Shown: positions 44,442-54,807, counted from the first letter of the stretch. The stretch is DNA of 64,000 bases from Pseudomonas sp. ANT_J12 (GCF_008370045.1 NZ_VOBN01000022.1:1-64000), one strand, 5' to 3'. The notes: generated by a model not told the origin, from the letters alone. A program made the numbers and translations.

Positions 44442-45296
44442 ATGACTAGGGTGAAGGGATTGCAGCAGTTCCACTTTATCTCCGGCTTGCCGCGCTCAGG
44501 CTCCACCCTGCTTTCTGCAATTCTTTTGCAGAACCCGCGTTTTCACGCCGGTATGACCAGCCCGGTCGGTTCTCTCTTCAGTAGTGTCCTTGATCAATGC
44601 AGCGCCGGCAGTGAGTTTGGCGCGGTAATCGATACCGACCTGCGCCGCCGTTTGCTTCGCGGGTTGTTCGACTCTTTCTATGCCGACAAGGCCGACAAAC
44701 CGGTGGTGTTCGACACCAACCGGCTCTGGAGTTCGCGTCTGCCGGCCATCAACGACCTGTTCCCCAAAGCCAAGGTGATTGCCTGTGTGCGCAATGTCGC
44801 CTGGGTGATGGACAGCCTCGAGCGCATTTACCGCGCCAATCCTTATGAAAACACCAAGCTGTTTGTCGACGCCGCTGAGCGCAACACCGTTTACAGCCGT
44901 TGCGAAACCCTGGCCCAGCGCAATCGTTTGGTGGGTTTTGCCTGGGCGGCGCTCAAGGAAGCGTATTACGGCGAACAGGCCGATTCGTTGCTGCTGGTCG
45001 ATTACGACCTGCTGACCCAGGCCCCGGAGCGAGTGCTGCGGCTGGTCTACGACTTTATCGACGAGCCGTGGTTTGAGCACGACTTCAACAACCTGGCGTA
45101 TGACGCGCCGGAGTTCGATCAAGGTCTTGGGGTCGCGGGCCTGCACAAGGTCAAACCCAAGGTTGAACTGCAAACCCGACGCACCGTCCTGCCGCCGGAT
45201 TTGTTCAAACAATACGCAGAGTTGTCCTTTTGGCTCGATGGCTCAGCCAGCGCCGCCAATGTCATTCGTATGAAAGCCGACGCCGCGATCAGTTGA
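44442..45296 (+). CDS. Sulfotransferase
   Basis: Cytoplasmic protein of 284 residues. The 5'-phosphosulfate loop is FISGLPRSGSTLLSAIL (residues 12-28). A later segment PKAKVIACVRNVAWVMDSLER corresponds to the 3'-phosphate-binding strand and helix. The family moves sulfate from PAPS to a hydroxyl or amine. A PAPS-making APS kinase is encoded downstream at 54202, and the giant exported protein gene starts 51 bp after this stop codon, so that protein (or its glycan) is the likely acceptor. Against this, the site of action is cytosolic and sulfation would have to precede export. Confidence 0.87.
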   Translation: MTRVKGLQQFHFISGLPRSGSTLLSAILLQNPRFHAGMTSPVGSLFSSVLDQCSAGSEFGAVIDTDLRRRLLRGLFDSFYADKADKPVVFDTNRLWSSRLPAINDLFPKAKVIACVRNVAWVMDSLERIYRANPYENTKLFVDAAERNTVYSRCETLAQRNRLVGFAWAALKEAYYGEQADSLLLVDYDLLTQAPERVLRLVYDFIDEPWFEHDFNNLAYDAPEFDQGLGVAGLHKVKPKVELQTRRTVLPPDLFKQYAELSFWLDGSASAANVIRMKADAAIS

Positions 45297-45347
45297 TCGC
45301 GGCGTTTTCAATGATGCCTCAAGAAAGTTCGAGTTCGGGTGAGCAGC

Positions 45348-48300
45348 ATGTGGTGGAGCAAAGGCAAGTCACGGGTTACCGAAGGCGCACGGGCACTGGC
45401 TGCCCCCATGATCATTTCGCTGGAACCGCGCATGCTGTTCGACGGCGCGGTGGCAGCCACGGTGGCCGATGCCGCCCAGCCTGACAGCCATCCGACCGCC
45501 GACGCCGCCAAAGCGCCGACTGCCGATCACCCGGTCGCCAGCAAGGACACCCACGGCCAAGCCGATGCGACACCTGCGCCGGCCGCCACGCCGGTTGCGG
45601 TGCCAGGGCAGACGGTGGTGTTCGTCGATTCGCGGGTCAAAGACTCGGACAGCCTGCTCAAAGGCGTCGCTCCCGGCACCCAGGTGGTGCAACTCGACGG
45701 CAGCAAGGACGGCTTGCAACAGATCGCCGATTACCTCGGCAGCCACCAAGGCATCAGCACGGTAGAAATCATTGCCCACGGCAACGCCGGGGATCTGTGG
45801 CTGGGCAGCACTTACCTGTCCGCCGATAACGTCGGCGAGCGCAGCGCGGTACTCGGGCAAATCGGCAAGGACATGAACGTCGGTGGCGACATCCTGATCT
45901 ACGGTTGCTACACCGCCGAAGGTGATCGTGGCCTGAGTTTCGTCGGCTCGATTGCCAGCATGACCGGCCGCGATGTTGCCGCGTCCACCAACCGCACCGG
46001 TGTGGGCGGCGACTGGAACCTGGAAATCGCAACCGGCAGCATCGAAAGCGTCAACGTGCTCTCGACCCAGTCCATGAGCGCCTACCAATGGGGCCTGGCG
46101 ACCTGGACCGCGACCAACAACCTGGACAGCGGCGACAGTGCGTCCCTGCGCGGCCGACTGGCGCTGGCACAGAACGGCGACATCGTCACGTTCAGCGCCA
46201 GCATGACCGTCAACCTGAACACCGAATTGCTGATCAATAAGAACGTCACCATCGACGGCGACCTGAACAACGACGGCGTGGCGGACGTGACCCTCAGCGG
46301 TCAATACAAAACCCGTGTCATCGAAGTCGCGTCTGGCAGCACCGTGATACTCGACGGCTTGACCATCACCAAAGGCCTGGCGGCCGGCAATGGCGCCAAC
46401 AGTGGTTTCACCGCTGCTGACGCCTTGGGCGGCGGGATTTCGAATGCCGGTAACCTGACCCTGAAAAACGTCACCGTGACGGCCAACGCGGCGTCCGGGG
46501 GCGGTGGCGGCGGTGGCGTGACGCCGATTTACGGCGGTGGTAGCGGTGGTGGTGGCGGCGGCGTTGGCGGAGCAGGCGGCGGTGCCGGCGGCAACACCAC
46601 GGCACAGGGCCGGCCAACGTATTTCGGGACCGTGGGTGGTTCCGGTGCGGGCGGTATCGGCGGCAGTTATGACTCGATTCATCTCGGTGGTCGTGGCGGT
46701 GCCGTCAACGGTACCGGCGGTGCTGGCGGCACTTCCGGCACATCGGGCTACAGCGTTGGCGGCCATGGCGGTTCAGCCACCAACGGCACCATTACGGTCG
46801 GTGGCGGCGGTGGCGGCTCCGGTTGGGACAGGGTCGGCGGTATCGGCGGTTCAGCTGCGGGCGGCGTCTACAACTCCGGCACCTTGACCGTGATTGGCAC
46901 CTCGCACATCACCGGCAACATCGCGGCCGGTGGCGGCGGTGGTGGTGGCGGCGGGATCGCCGGTGACGGCGGTAGCGCTGATCCCGGCGGTGCGGCCGGC
47001 CAAGGCATCGGCGGGATCTGGAACAAGGGCACGCTGATCATGACGGCGGCCAACTTCACGGCCCTGAGCGGCAACGTCGGCGGCAGTGGCTCCGGCGGTG
47101 GTGCATCGGGCGGCGGCGCTGCGGGCAGCACGCCCTCGAACGTGACCAACCTGCGCAACGACGGCACCCTGATCAACAATTACATCGAGCCGCCCACCGC
47201 GACCATCGTCGTGGCCGACCCGACCTTAAGCATCGGCGAAACCTCCCTGGTGACCATCACCTTCAGCACCGCCGTGACCGGTTTCACCAACGCCGACCTG
47301 ACCATCCCCAACGGGACGCTGAGCGCGGTGAGCAGCAGCGATGGCGGCGTGACCTGGACCGCGACGTTCACCCCGAGCGCATCGATCACCGACACCACCA
47401 ACGTCATCACCCTGGACAACACCGGGGTGCAGAGCGTCAGTGGCAGTGTCGTGGGCATCGGCACCAGCGATTCCAACAATTACGTGGTCGATACCGTGCG
47501 GCCGACCGCGACCATCGTGGTCGCGGACAACGCGCTGACCGCCGGCGAAACCTCGCAAGTCACCATCACCTTCAGCGAAGCCGTGACCGGTTTCACCAAC
47601 GCCGACCTGACCATCGCCAACGGCACGTTGAGCGCCGTGAGCAGCAGCGACGGCGGCGTCACCTGGACGGGCACGTTCACCCCGAGCGCCAGCATCAACG
47701 ACACCACCAACGTCATTACCCTGGACAACACCGGGGTCAGCGACACGGCGGGCAACGCGGGCATCGGCAGCACCAACTCGAACAACTACACCGTGGATAC
47801 CGTGCGCCCGAGCGCGACCATCGTCGTCGCCGACACCGCACTGGCCATCGGCGAAACCTCGCTGGTGACCATCACTTTCAACGAAGCGGTGACCGGTTTC
47901 ACCACCGCCGACCTGACCGTGGCCAACGGCACCGTCAGTGGACTGAGCACCAGCGACGGCGGTATCACCTGGACCGCTACGCTGACCCCAACCAACTCGA
48001 TAACCGACACCACTAACCTCGTCACCCTGGATAACACCGGGGTCAGCAGCCTGTCGGGCAACGCCGGCACGGGCACCACCAACTCCAACAACTACGGGGT
48101 TGATACCGTGCGGCCGACCGCCACCATCGTGGTCGCCACCTCCAGCCTCGCTATCGGCCAGACCTCGTTGGTGACCATCACCTTTTCCGAGGCAGTCAGC
48201 GGTTTCACCAACGCGGATCTGACCATTGCCAACGGCACGCTCACGGCGGTCAGCAGCAGCGACGGCGGCATTACCTGGACCGGCACGCTGACCCCGACCG

Positions 48301-51300
48301 CTTCGATCAACGACACCACCAACGTCGTGACCCTGGACAAAACCGGAGTCAGCGATCTGTCAGGCAACGCCGGCACGGGAACCACCAACTCCAACAACTA
48401 CGTAATCGACACGGTTCGACCTACAGCGACCATCGTGGTCGCAAGCACCACGTTGGCCATCGGCCAGACGTCGCTGGTGACCATCACCTTCAGCGAGGCG
48501 GTCAGCGGTTTCACCAACGCCGACCTGACCATCGCCAACGGCACGTTGAGCGCCGTGAGCAGCAGCGACGACGGCGTCACCTGGACGGGCACGTTCACCC
48601 CGAGCGCCAGCATCAACGACACCACCAACGTCATCACCCTGGACAACACCGGGGTCAATGACTCGGCAGGCAATGCCGGCACGGGCAGCACCAACTCCAA
48701 CAACTATGTCATCGACACGGTCCGACCTACGGCGACCATCGTCCTGGCCGACACGACCCTGAGTGCCGGCGAAACCTCGCTGGTGACCATCACCTTCAGC
48801 GAGGCGGTCACCGGTTTCACCAACGCCGACCTGACCATCGCCAACGGCACGTTGAGCGCTGTCAGCAGCAGCGATGGCGGCATCACCTGGACCGCGACCT
48901 TCACCCCGAGCGCGGGCGTCAACGATACGACCAATGTCATCACCCTGGCCAACGCCGGGGTGGCGGACCTGGCGGGTAATGCCGGCAGCGGCACCACCAA
49001 CTCGGGCAACTACGTGGTCGACACCGTCGCGCCGAGCGCCACCATCGTGGTCGCCGACAACGCCCTGAAAATCGGCGAAACCTCGTTGGTGACCATCACC
49101 TTCAGCGAAGCGGTCAGTGGTTTCACCAACGCCGACCTGACCATCGCCAACGGTACGTTGAGCGCCGTGAGCAGCAGCGACGGCGGCGTGACCTGGACGG
49201 CGACTTTCACCCCGACCAGCGCGATCACCGACGCGACCAACCTGATCACCCTGGACAATACCGGCGTACAAGGCGTTTCCTCCGGCAACGTCGGCGTGGG
49301 TTCCAGCAATTCGAACAACTACGCCATCGACACCGTGCGGCCAACGGCTACCGTCGTGCTCGCGGATACCGCGCTGAAAATCGGCGACACCTCCGTGGTC
49401 ACGATCACCTTCAGTGAAGCGGTCAGCGGTTTCACCAACGCCGACCTGACGATTACCAACGGCACGTTGTCGGCGGTCAGCAGCAGCGACGGCGGCATCA
49501 CCTGGACGGCGACCTTCACCCCGACCAGCGCCATCACCGACGCGACCAACCTGATCACCCTCGACAACACCGGGGTTCAGGATCTGGCGGGCAATGCTGG
49601 CAGCGGCACCACCGATTCCAACAACTACGCCATCGACACGGTCCGCCCGACGGCGACCATCGTCCTGGCCGACACCGCCCTGAGCGCTGGTGAAACCTCG
49701 TTGGTGACGATCACCTTCTCTGAGGCCGTGACCGGTTTCACCAATGCCGACCTGGCGATTGCCAACGGCACGTTGAGCGCCGTGAGCAGCAGCGACGGCG
49801 GCCTCACCTGGACCGCGACCTTCACGCCGAGCGTTGGCGTGAATGACGCGACCAACGTCATCACCCTGGCCAATACCGGTGTGGCTGACCTGGCCGGCAA
49901 CGCGGGCGCAGGCGTCACCAACTCGGGCAACTACACCATCGACACCGTGCTGCCGACCGCCACCATCGTGGTCGCCGACAACGCGCTGAACATCGGCGAA
50001 ACCTCGTTGGTGACGATCACGTTCTCTGAGGCCGTGACCGGCTTCAGCAACGCCGACCTGACGATTGCCAACGGCACACTTACGGGGGTGACCAGCAGCG
50101 ATGGCGGCATTACCTGGACGGCGACGTTTACACCGACCAACGCCATCACCGACGCGACCAACCTCATCACCCTGGACAACAGCGGCGTGCAAAACGCCTC
50201 GGGCAACGCCGGCAGCGGCGTCACCAACTCAAACAACTTTGCCATCGATACCCAGCGTCCCACTGCGACCATCGTGGTCGCCGACGCGGCACTCGGCGTC
50301 GGTCAAACCAGCCTGGTGACCATCACCTTCAGCGAAGCCGTGACCGGTTTTACCAACGCCGACCTGTTGATCGATAACGCGACCCTGAGCAACGTCAGCA
50401 GCAGCGACGGCGGCATTACCTGGACCGCGACCCTGTCACCGTTGGCTGGCATCACCGACACCAGCAACATCATTCGCCTGGACAACACCGGCATTCAGGA
50501 CCTGGCCGGCAACGCCGGTGCAGGCACCACCGATTCCAACAACTACGTGATCGACAGTCAGCGTCCGAGCGCCACAATCGTCATGGCTGATACCGACCTG
50601 CGGCCGGGCGAAACCTCGTTGGTGACCATCACCTTCAGCGAAGCCGTGACTGGTTTCGACAACAGTGATTTGAGCGTCGCCAACGGTACGCTGAGCAACG
50701 TCAGCAGCAGTGACGGCGGCATCACCTGGACCGGGACCTTCACCCCGACCGTGGGCGTGACCGATGCCACCAACCTCATCACGCTCAACAATGCCGGCAT
50801 CAGCGACCTGGCCGGCAATGCCGGGACCGGTGTGACCAACTCAGCGAACTATGCGGTGGACACCGAGGTGCCGACGGCGACTATCGTGGTCGCCGACAAC
50901 GCATTGAAAGTCGGGGAAACTTCAGGGGTGACCATTACGTTCAGCGAAGCGGTCAGCGGTTTCACTAACGCCGACCTCACCATCGCCAATGGCACCTTGA
51001 GCAACGTGACGTCGAGTGACGGCGGCATTACCTGGACCGCAACCTTCACCCCAACCGTCAACGTGACCGACACCACCAACCTGATCAGCCTCGACAACAC
51101 CGGCGTGACCAATGCCTCGGGCAACAGCGGCGTGGGCGTGACCGACTCCAACAACTACGCCATCGACACCGCGCGGCCGACCTCGACCATTGTTGTGGCG
51201 GACAGTCGCCTGGGCATCGGCTCGACCACCACGGTGACCATCACCTTCAGCGAAGCAGTCTCGGGTTTCGACCTGTCGGACCTCAGCGTGGCCAATGGCA

Positions 51301-52658
51301 CCCTGTCCAACCTGCTCAGCAGTGACGGCGGCACCACCTGGACCGCGACCCTGACGCCGACGGCCAGCATCAACGACACCACCAACCTGATCATCCTCGA
51401 CAACAGCAACGTGACGGACCTCGCCGGCAACACCGGCAGTACGATTGCGATCTCCAACAACTACATCCTCGACGCCACCCGGCCAACCGCGACCATCTCG
51501 GTCGCCAACCCGAACCTGGGCATCGGCCAGAGCACGCTGGTGACCTTCACCTTCAGCGAAGCGGTGAGCAATTTCGACCTGTCGGACCTGAGCGTGACCA
51601 ACGGCGAGTTGAGCAACCTGGCGAGCACCGATGGCGGCAAGACCTGGACCGCGACCTTCAAGCCAACCGCCGGCGTGACCGACCCGAGCAACTTCATCGC
51701 ACTCGATACCAGCAACGTCACCGACCTGGCCGGCAACACCGGCACGGGCGTGGCGGTGTCCAACAACTACGCCATCGACAGTGAACGGCCGACCGCCACG
51801 GTGGTGGTGGCCAACCCGAACCTGGGCGTGGGCCAGACCTCGCTGGTGACGTTCAGCTTCAACGAAGCGGTGAGCGGTTTCGACCTGTCCGACATCAGCG
51901 TGGCCAACGGCACCTTGTCCAACCTGGCGAGCAACGACGGCGGCAAAACCTGGACCGCGACCCTGACGCCCACCAGCAACCTCAGCAACGCCAACAATGC
52001 GATCAGCCTTAACGTCGCGGGCGTGACCGATGGTTCGGGCAATGCCGGCAGCGGCACCAGCCAATCCAACGGCTATGCGATCAACACCGTGACCGCCCCG
52101 CCGACGACAGTCGTGGTGGTGCCGGCGGATCCGGAATTCCGCACCCCGGCACCGGTGATCGTCATCGATCAACCGCACCTGCCGCTGCAACCGGTGATCT
52201 TCGCCGCACCCACCGGCACGCTGGCCTCGCCACTGACCTTTGCGCCGTTGTTCGAAGATCGGGTGCTGGGCGACGGTATCCGGCCGCTGGGGGACATCTT
52301 CATCAACCGTGGCGCGCTGGCACCGAGCTTCATCGCTCAGGTCTTTGCCAGCAGCGACAGTGCCGGCGATGGCTCGGGGCACGGTTTCCTCGGGTTTGGC
52401 GGCGGCGATGGCGGGGTGTTCGGCACCAGCACGTTGTCGAGCCTGTTCCATCAGGACAGCGGCGCCGAGCGCGATTCGCTGAATTCATTCGGCAATCATT
52501 CGATCCGTAGCGGCGATGTTTCCCAGGGACTGCGTGGCGTATTTGGCGCGCCGAGCCTGACCCAGCAATTACAAGAACTCAAAGACACCGAGCAGCGGCA
52601 GGTCAGCCTTCTGGCCGCAGCTTTGCAACAGGCCGGCATCAGCGAAATGCAGGCTTGA
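45348..52658 (+). CDS. Giant LEPR-XLL / DUF4347 surface protein with glycine-rich segment and sixteen Ig-like repeats
   Basis: Protein of 2436 residues from ATG 45348 (GTG 45339 is an alternative). The N-terminus carries LEPRMLFDG (25-33), the LEPR-XLL motif of giant secreted proteins. A DUF4347 domain (about 88-245) has IIAHGNAG (H144) and LIYGCYTAEG (C187). A beta-helix-like region comes next, then a very glycine-rich stretch (about 384-590). Sixteen Ig-like repeats of about 102 residues (Big_12-like, ending ANNY-type plus VDTVRP) follow, then a 190-residue C-terminal region with an amphipathic helix (LQELKDTEQRQVSLLAAALQ). There are no RTX repeats and no LapA-type retention module or TAAG, so it is not an obvious type I or LapG substrate. 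It is flanked by sulfotransferase and TolC genes. Confidence 0.9.
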   Translation: MWWSKGKSRVTEGARALAAPMIISLEPRMLFDGAVAATVADAAQPDSHPTADAAKAPTADHPVASKDTHGQADATPAPAATPVAVPGQTVVFVDSRVKDSDSLLKGVAPGTQVVQLDGSKDGLQQIADYLGSHQGISTVEIIAHGNAGDLWLGSTYLSADNVGERSAVLGQIGKDMNVGGDILIYGCYTAEGDRGLSFVGSIASMTGRDVAASTNRTGVGGDWNLEIATGSIESVNVLSTQSMSAYQWGLATWTATNNLDSGDSASLRGRLALAQNGDIVTFSASMTVNLNTELLINKNVTIDGDLNNDGVADVTLSGQYKTRVIEVASGSTVILDGLTITKGLAAGNGANSGFTAADALGGGISNAGNLTLKNVTVTANAASGGGGGGGVTPIYGGGSGGGGGGVGGAGGGAGGNTTAQGRPTYFGTVGGSGAGGIGGSYDSIHLGGRGGAVNGTGGAGGTSGTSGYSVGGHGGSATNGTITVGGGGGGSGWDRVGGIGGSAAGGVYNSGTLTVIGTSHITGNIAAGGGGGGGGGIAGDGGSADPGGAAGQGIGGIWNKGTLIMTAANFTALSGNVGGSGSGGGASGGGAAGSTPSNVTNLRNDGTLINNYIEPPTATIVVADPTLSIGETSLVTITFSTAVTGFTNADLTIPNGTLSAVSSSDGGVTWTATFTPSASITDTTNVITLDNTGVQSVSGSVVGIGTSDSNNYVVDTVRPTATIVVADNALTAGETSQVTITFSEAVTGFTNADLTIANGTLSAVSSSDGGVTWTGTFTPSASINDTTNVITLDNTGVSDTAGNAGIGSTNSNNYTVDTVRPSATIVVADTALAIGETSLVTITFNEAVTGFTTADLTVANGTVSGLSTSDGGITWTATLTPTNSITDTTNLVTLDNTGVSSLSGNAGTGTTNSNNYGVDTVRPTATIVVATSSLAIGQTSLVTITFSEAVSGFTNADLTIANGTLTAVSSSDGGITWTGTLTPTASINDTTNVVTLDKTGVSDLSGNAGTGTTNSNNYVIDTVRPTATIVVASTTLAIGQTSLVTITFSEAVSGFTNADLTIANGTLSAVSSSDDGVTWTGTFTPSASINDTTNVITLDNTGVNDSAGNAGTGSTNSNNYVIDTVRPTATIVLADTTLSAGETSLVTITFSEAVTGFTNADLTIANGTLSAVSSSDGGITWTATFTPSAGVNDTTNVITLANAGVADLAGNAGSGTTNSGNYVVDTVAPSATIVVADNALKIGETSLVTITFSEAVSGFTNADLTIANGTLSAVSSSDGGVTWTATFTPTSAITDATNLITLDNTGVQGVSSGNVGVGSSNSNNYAIDTVRPTATVVLADTALKIGDTSVVTITFSEAVSGFTNADLTITNGTLSAVSSSDGGITWTATFTPTSAITDATNLITLDNTGVQDLAGNAGSGTTDSNNYAIDTVRPTATIVLADTALSAGETSLVTITFSEAVTGFTNADLAIANGTLSAVSSSDGGLTWTATFTPSVGVNDATNVITLANTGVADLAGNAGAGVTNSGNYTIDTVLPTATIVVADNALNIGETSLVTITFSEAVTGFSNADLTIANGTLTGVTSSDGGITWTATFTPTNAITDATNLITLDNSGVQNASGNAGSGVTNSNNFAIDTQRPTATIVVADAALGVGQTSLVTITFSEAVTGFTNADLLIDNATLSNVSSSDGGITWTATLSPLAGITDTSNIIRLDNTGIQDLAGNAGAGTTDSNNYVIDSQRPSATIVMADTDLRPGETSLVTITFSEAVTGFDNSDLSVANGTLSNVSSSDGGITWTGTFTPTVGVTDATNLITLNNAGISDLAGNAGTGVTNSANYAVDTEVPTATIVVADNALKVGETSGVTITFSEAVSGFTNADLTIANGTLSNVTSSDGGITWTATFTPTVNVTDTTNLISLDNTGVTNASGNSGVGVTDSNNYAIDTARPTSTIVVADSRLGIGSTTTVTITFSEAVSGFDLSDLSVANGTLSNLLSSDGGTTWTATLTPTASINDTTNLIILDNSNVTDLAGNTGSTIAISNNYILDATRPTATISVANPNLGIGQSTLVTFTFSEAVSNFDLSDLSVTNGELSNLASTDGGKTWTATFKPTAGVTDPSNFIALDTSNVTDLAGNTGTGVAVSNNYAIDSERPTATVVVANPNLGVGQTSLVTFSFNEAVSGFDLSDISVANGTLSNLASNDGGKTWTATLTPTSNLSNANNAISLNVAGVTDGSGNAGSGTSQSNGYAINTVTAPPTTVVVVPADPEFRTPAPVIVIDQPHLPLQPVIFAAPTGTLASPLTFAPLFEDRVLGDGIRPLGDIFINRGALAPSFIAQVFASSDSAGDGSGHGFLGFGGGDGGVFGTSTLSSLFHQDSGAERDSLNSFGNHSIRSGDVSQGLRGVFGAPSLTQQLQELKDTEQRQVSLLAAALQQAGISEMQA
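47192..52095 (+). repeat. Sixteen tandem 306-bp Ig-like repeats
   Basis: Units begin RPTATIVVAD or close variants and contain GETSLVTITFSEAVTGFTNA and SSDGGITWTATFTP. About 306 bp each over 4.9 kb. Units 2-10 are most alike. Units 14-16 diverge (ANPNLGIGQS, FDLSDLSV). Long open frames on the opposite strand here are by-products of the biased repeat composition. Confidence 0.9.
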
Positions 52659-52700
52659 ACACACACCTAATACAGTGCGGCACCTAGGGGCGATCCAGGG

Positions 52701-54218
52701 ATGAAAAGAAGTCATAAGTTATTCGGCGCCAGCCTGCTGGCGCTTGCAATCAGCGGATGTGCCGTCAAAAGTGAGCCGATTGAACGCAGCGTGAGTGAGC
52801 AACGCGCCAAAAGCGATATGCAAACCATGTACACCGGCCAGGAGCCGCTCAATGGCCCGCTGACCTTGCACCAGGCCATGGCTCGCGCGGTGAAATACAA
52901 CCTCGAAGGCCGGCTCAAGATCATGGAAGAGGCCCTGGCCAAGCGCCAACTCGACCTCGCCAGTTTCGACATGCTGCCGCGCATGGCCCTCGATGCCGGC
53001 TATGCCGGGCGCAGCAACCAGGGCGCCTCCAGCAGCCAAAGCGTGCTGACCGGCACCCAGTCCCTGGAACCGTCGACCTCCCAGGACCGCGACCGTCGCG
53101 TCGCCGACCTGACCATGGTGTGGAACGTCCTCGACTTCGGCGTCAGCTACATCAGCGCCAAGCAGCAGGGCGACCAGCGTCTGATCGTGCAGGAACGCCG
53201 GCGCAAAGTGATCAACACCATCGTCCAGGACGTGCGCTCGGCGTATTGGCGCGCGGTGGCTGCCGAACGTTTGCTGACCCAGATTGACAGCCTGACGGCG
53301 CGGGTCGATACGGCGCGCAAAAACAGCCAGAGCATGAGCGATCAACGCATCGGCGATCCGGTGGTTGCGTTGGGTTACCAGCGCTCGCTGATCGAAGCGA
53401 CCCGCCAGTTGCAGGAACAGCGCCGCGCGTTGTCCCTGGCCAAGACCGAACTGTCGACCCTGATCAACTTGCCGATGGGCACCGACCTGAAACTGGCGAC
53501 CCCGGATGACTACACGATTCCGCAATTGAAAGTCGGCATGGCCAGCCTCGAGCACGAAGCCCTGGCCAGCCGTCCGGAACTGCGCGAGCAGGATTACCAG
53601 ACCCGCATCAGCACCGCCGAAACCCGCAAAGCCATGCTGCGGCTGTTGCCAGGGTTGGAGTTTTCCGCTGGCGGGCATTACGACAGCAACTCGTTTCTGG
53701 TCAACGACAAGTGGGCCGACTACGGCGTGAAGCTGACCTGGAACCTGTTCAACGTGATCTCTGCCCCGGCGGCCATCAACGTGGCCAAGGCCGGCGAAGA
53801 AGTGGCCAAGGCGCGGCGTCAGGCGATGTCGATCGCCGTGCTGGCGCAACTCTACGTGGCCAACGCCAACTACCAGGAGGCGCTGCATCAATTCCAGACC
53901 AACCAGGAACTGTCGAGCATCGACGGGCAGATTCTCGGCCAGTTGCGTAACCGCCATCAGGCGGCCGGCATTGGCGAGCTGGATTTGATCCAGGGCGAAC
54001 TCAACACCTTGCAGGCGGATTTGCGTCGGGACCTGTCCTACGCCGATCTGCGCAACGCGTACGGCCAGATCTTCGCCAGCGCCGGGCTCGACCCGATGCC
54101 GGACGAAGTGCAATCCACCGAAGTCCAGTCCATCGCCACCGCGTTGGCCAATCGTGAAGCCGCGTGGGCGTCGGGCAACATTGCGGTGCCGGTGGCGGCG
54201 CATGCCCCAGCTCAATAA
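52701..54218 (+). CDS. TolC-like outer-membrane channel lipoprotein
   Basis: Protein of 505 residues with a lipoprotein signal (KRSHKLFGASLLALAISGC, lipobox AISGC). It has two TolC-like repeats with long helices (LTLHQAMARAVKYNLEGRLK, and HQAAGIGELDLIQGELNTLQ in the second half). It lies 42 bp after the giant-protein gene and is followed, with overlap, by the APS kinase. It is the natural outer-membrane partner for the HlyD-type proteins encoded at 36634-40829. It is distinct from LapE and from the NodT-type channel at 34014. Confidence 0.9.
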   Translation: MKRSHKLFGASLLALAISGCAVKSEPIERSVSEQRAKSDMQTMYTGQEPLNGPLTLHQAMARAVKYNLEGRLKIMEEALAKRQLDLASFDMLPRMALDAGYAGRSNQGASSSQSVLTGTQSLEPSTSQDRDRRVADLTMVWNVLDFGVSYISAKQQGDQRLIVQERRRKVINTIVQDVRSAYWRAVAAERLLTQIDSLTARVDTARKNSQSMSDQRIGDPVVALGYQRSLIEATRQLQEQRRALSLAKTELSTLINLPMGTDLKLATPDDYTIPQLKVGMASLEHEALASRPELREQDYQTRISTAETRKAMLRLLPGLEFSAGGHYDSNSFLVNDKWADYGVKLTWNLFNVISAPAAINVAKAGEEVAKARRQAMSIAVLAQLYVANANYQEALHQFQTNQELSSIDGQILGQLRNRHQAAGIGELDLIQGELNTLQADLRRDLSYADLRNAYGQIFASAGLDPMPDEVQSTEVQSIATALANREAAWASGNIAVPVAAHAPAQ

Positions 54219-54807
54219 CCTGCGGGCGCCGACCGCCAGCATCAGCCGTGCCCAACGCGAGGCCCGCAACGGCCATCGCGGCACGGCGATTCTGCTCACC
54301 GGTTTGCCGGCGGCGGGCAAGTCGACCCTGGCCCAGGCGCTGCACGCCGAGTTGTTCGAACGCGGGGTGCAGAGCGTGGTGCTCGATGGCGACGGGCTGC
54401 GGGTCGGGCTCAATCGCGATTTGGGCTTTGCCGACAGTGATCGTCAGGAAAACATTCGCCGTGCCAGTGAACTCGCCGCGTTGCTGGTGGAGAACGGGCA
54501 GATTGTGATCCTGGCGATGATTGCGCCATTGGTGGAGTTGCGAGAAATGTTTGCCCAGCGCCTGGGCGAGGACTACCGCGAAGTCTGGTGCAGCGCCTCC
54601 CTGGCGGTGTGCGAACAGCGCGACCCGAAAGGTCATTACGCCCGCGCCCGGCGCGGCGATCTGGCGGGGTTCACCGGCGTTTCCGCGCCTTACGAAACAC
54701 CACCGTGTGCGTCGCTGGTGCTCGACACCGGCGTGCAGTCGGTCGAGGCCTGCCTCGACCGCTTGCTGACCTGGCTCGGCGAATGCGCGGTCCTGCCGCC
54801 ACGATGA
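54202..54807 (+). CDS. cysC: Adenylylsulfate (APS) kinase
   Basis: Kinase of 201 residues that phosphorylates APS to PAPS, the sulfate donor. ATG 54202 is chosen; it overlaps the TolC gene by 17 bp. The P-loop is GLPAAGKS (34-41). DGDGLRVGLNRDLGFADSDR corresponds to the conserved APS-binding region, with G-L in place of the usual N-V after DGD. Later LGEDYREVWCSASLAVCEQRD and KGHYARARRGDLAGFTGV contain the lid. There is no sulfurylase fused or nearby, so APS must come from cysDN elsewhere. Coupling to a hydroxylase and a sulfotransferase shows a dedicated PAPS supply for sulfation rather than for sulfate assimilation. Confidence 0.92.
   Translation: MPQLNNLRAPTASISRAQREARNGHRGTAILLTGLPAAGKSTLAQALHAELFERGVQSVVLDGDGLRVGLNRDLGFADSDRQENIRRASELAALLVENGQIVILAMIAPLVELREMFAQRLGEDYREVWCSASLAVCEQRDPKGHYARARRGDLAGFTGVSAPYETPPCASLVLDTGVQSVEACLDRLLTWLGECAVLPPR

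Noticed and set aside
48360-50192. 610-codon open frame and a series of about 100-codon frames opposite the Ig-like repeats
   Set aside because: They repeat every 306 bp exactly with the sense repeats and carry no independent signal; they are by-products of repetitive GC-rich coding DNA.
45348-52658. Idea that the giant LEPR-XLL protein is a second LapG-controlled adhesin (MapA-like)
   Set aside because: It lacks the LapA-type retention module, a TAAG/PAAG site in the right context, and RTX repeats.
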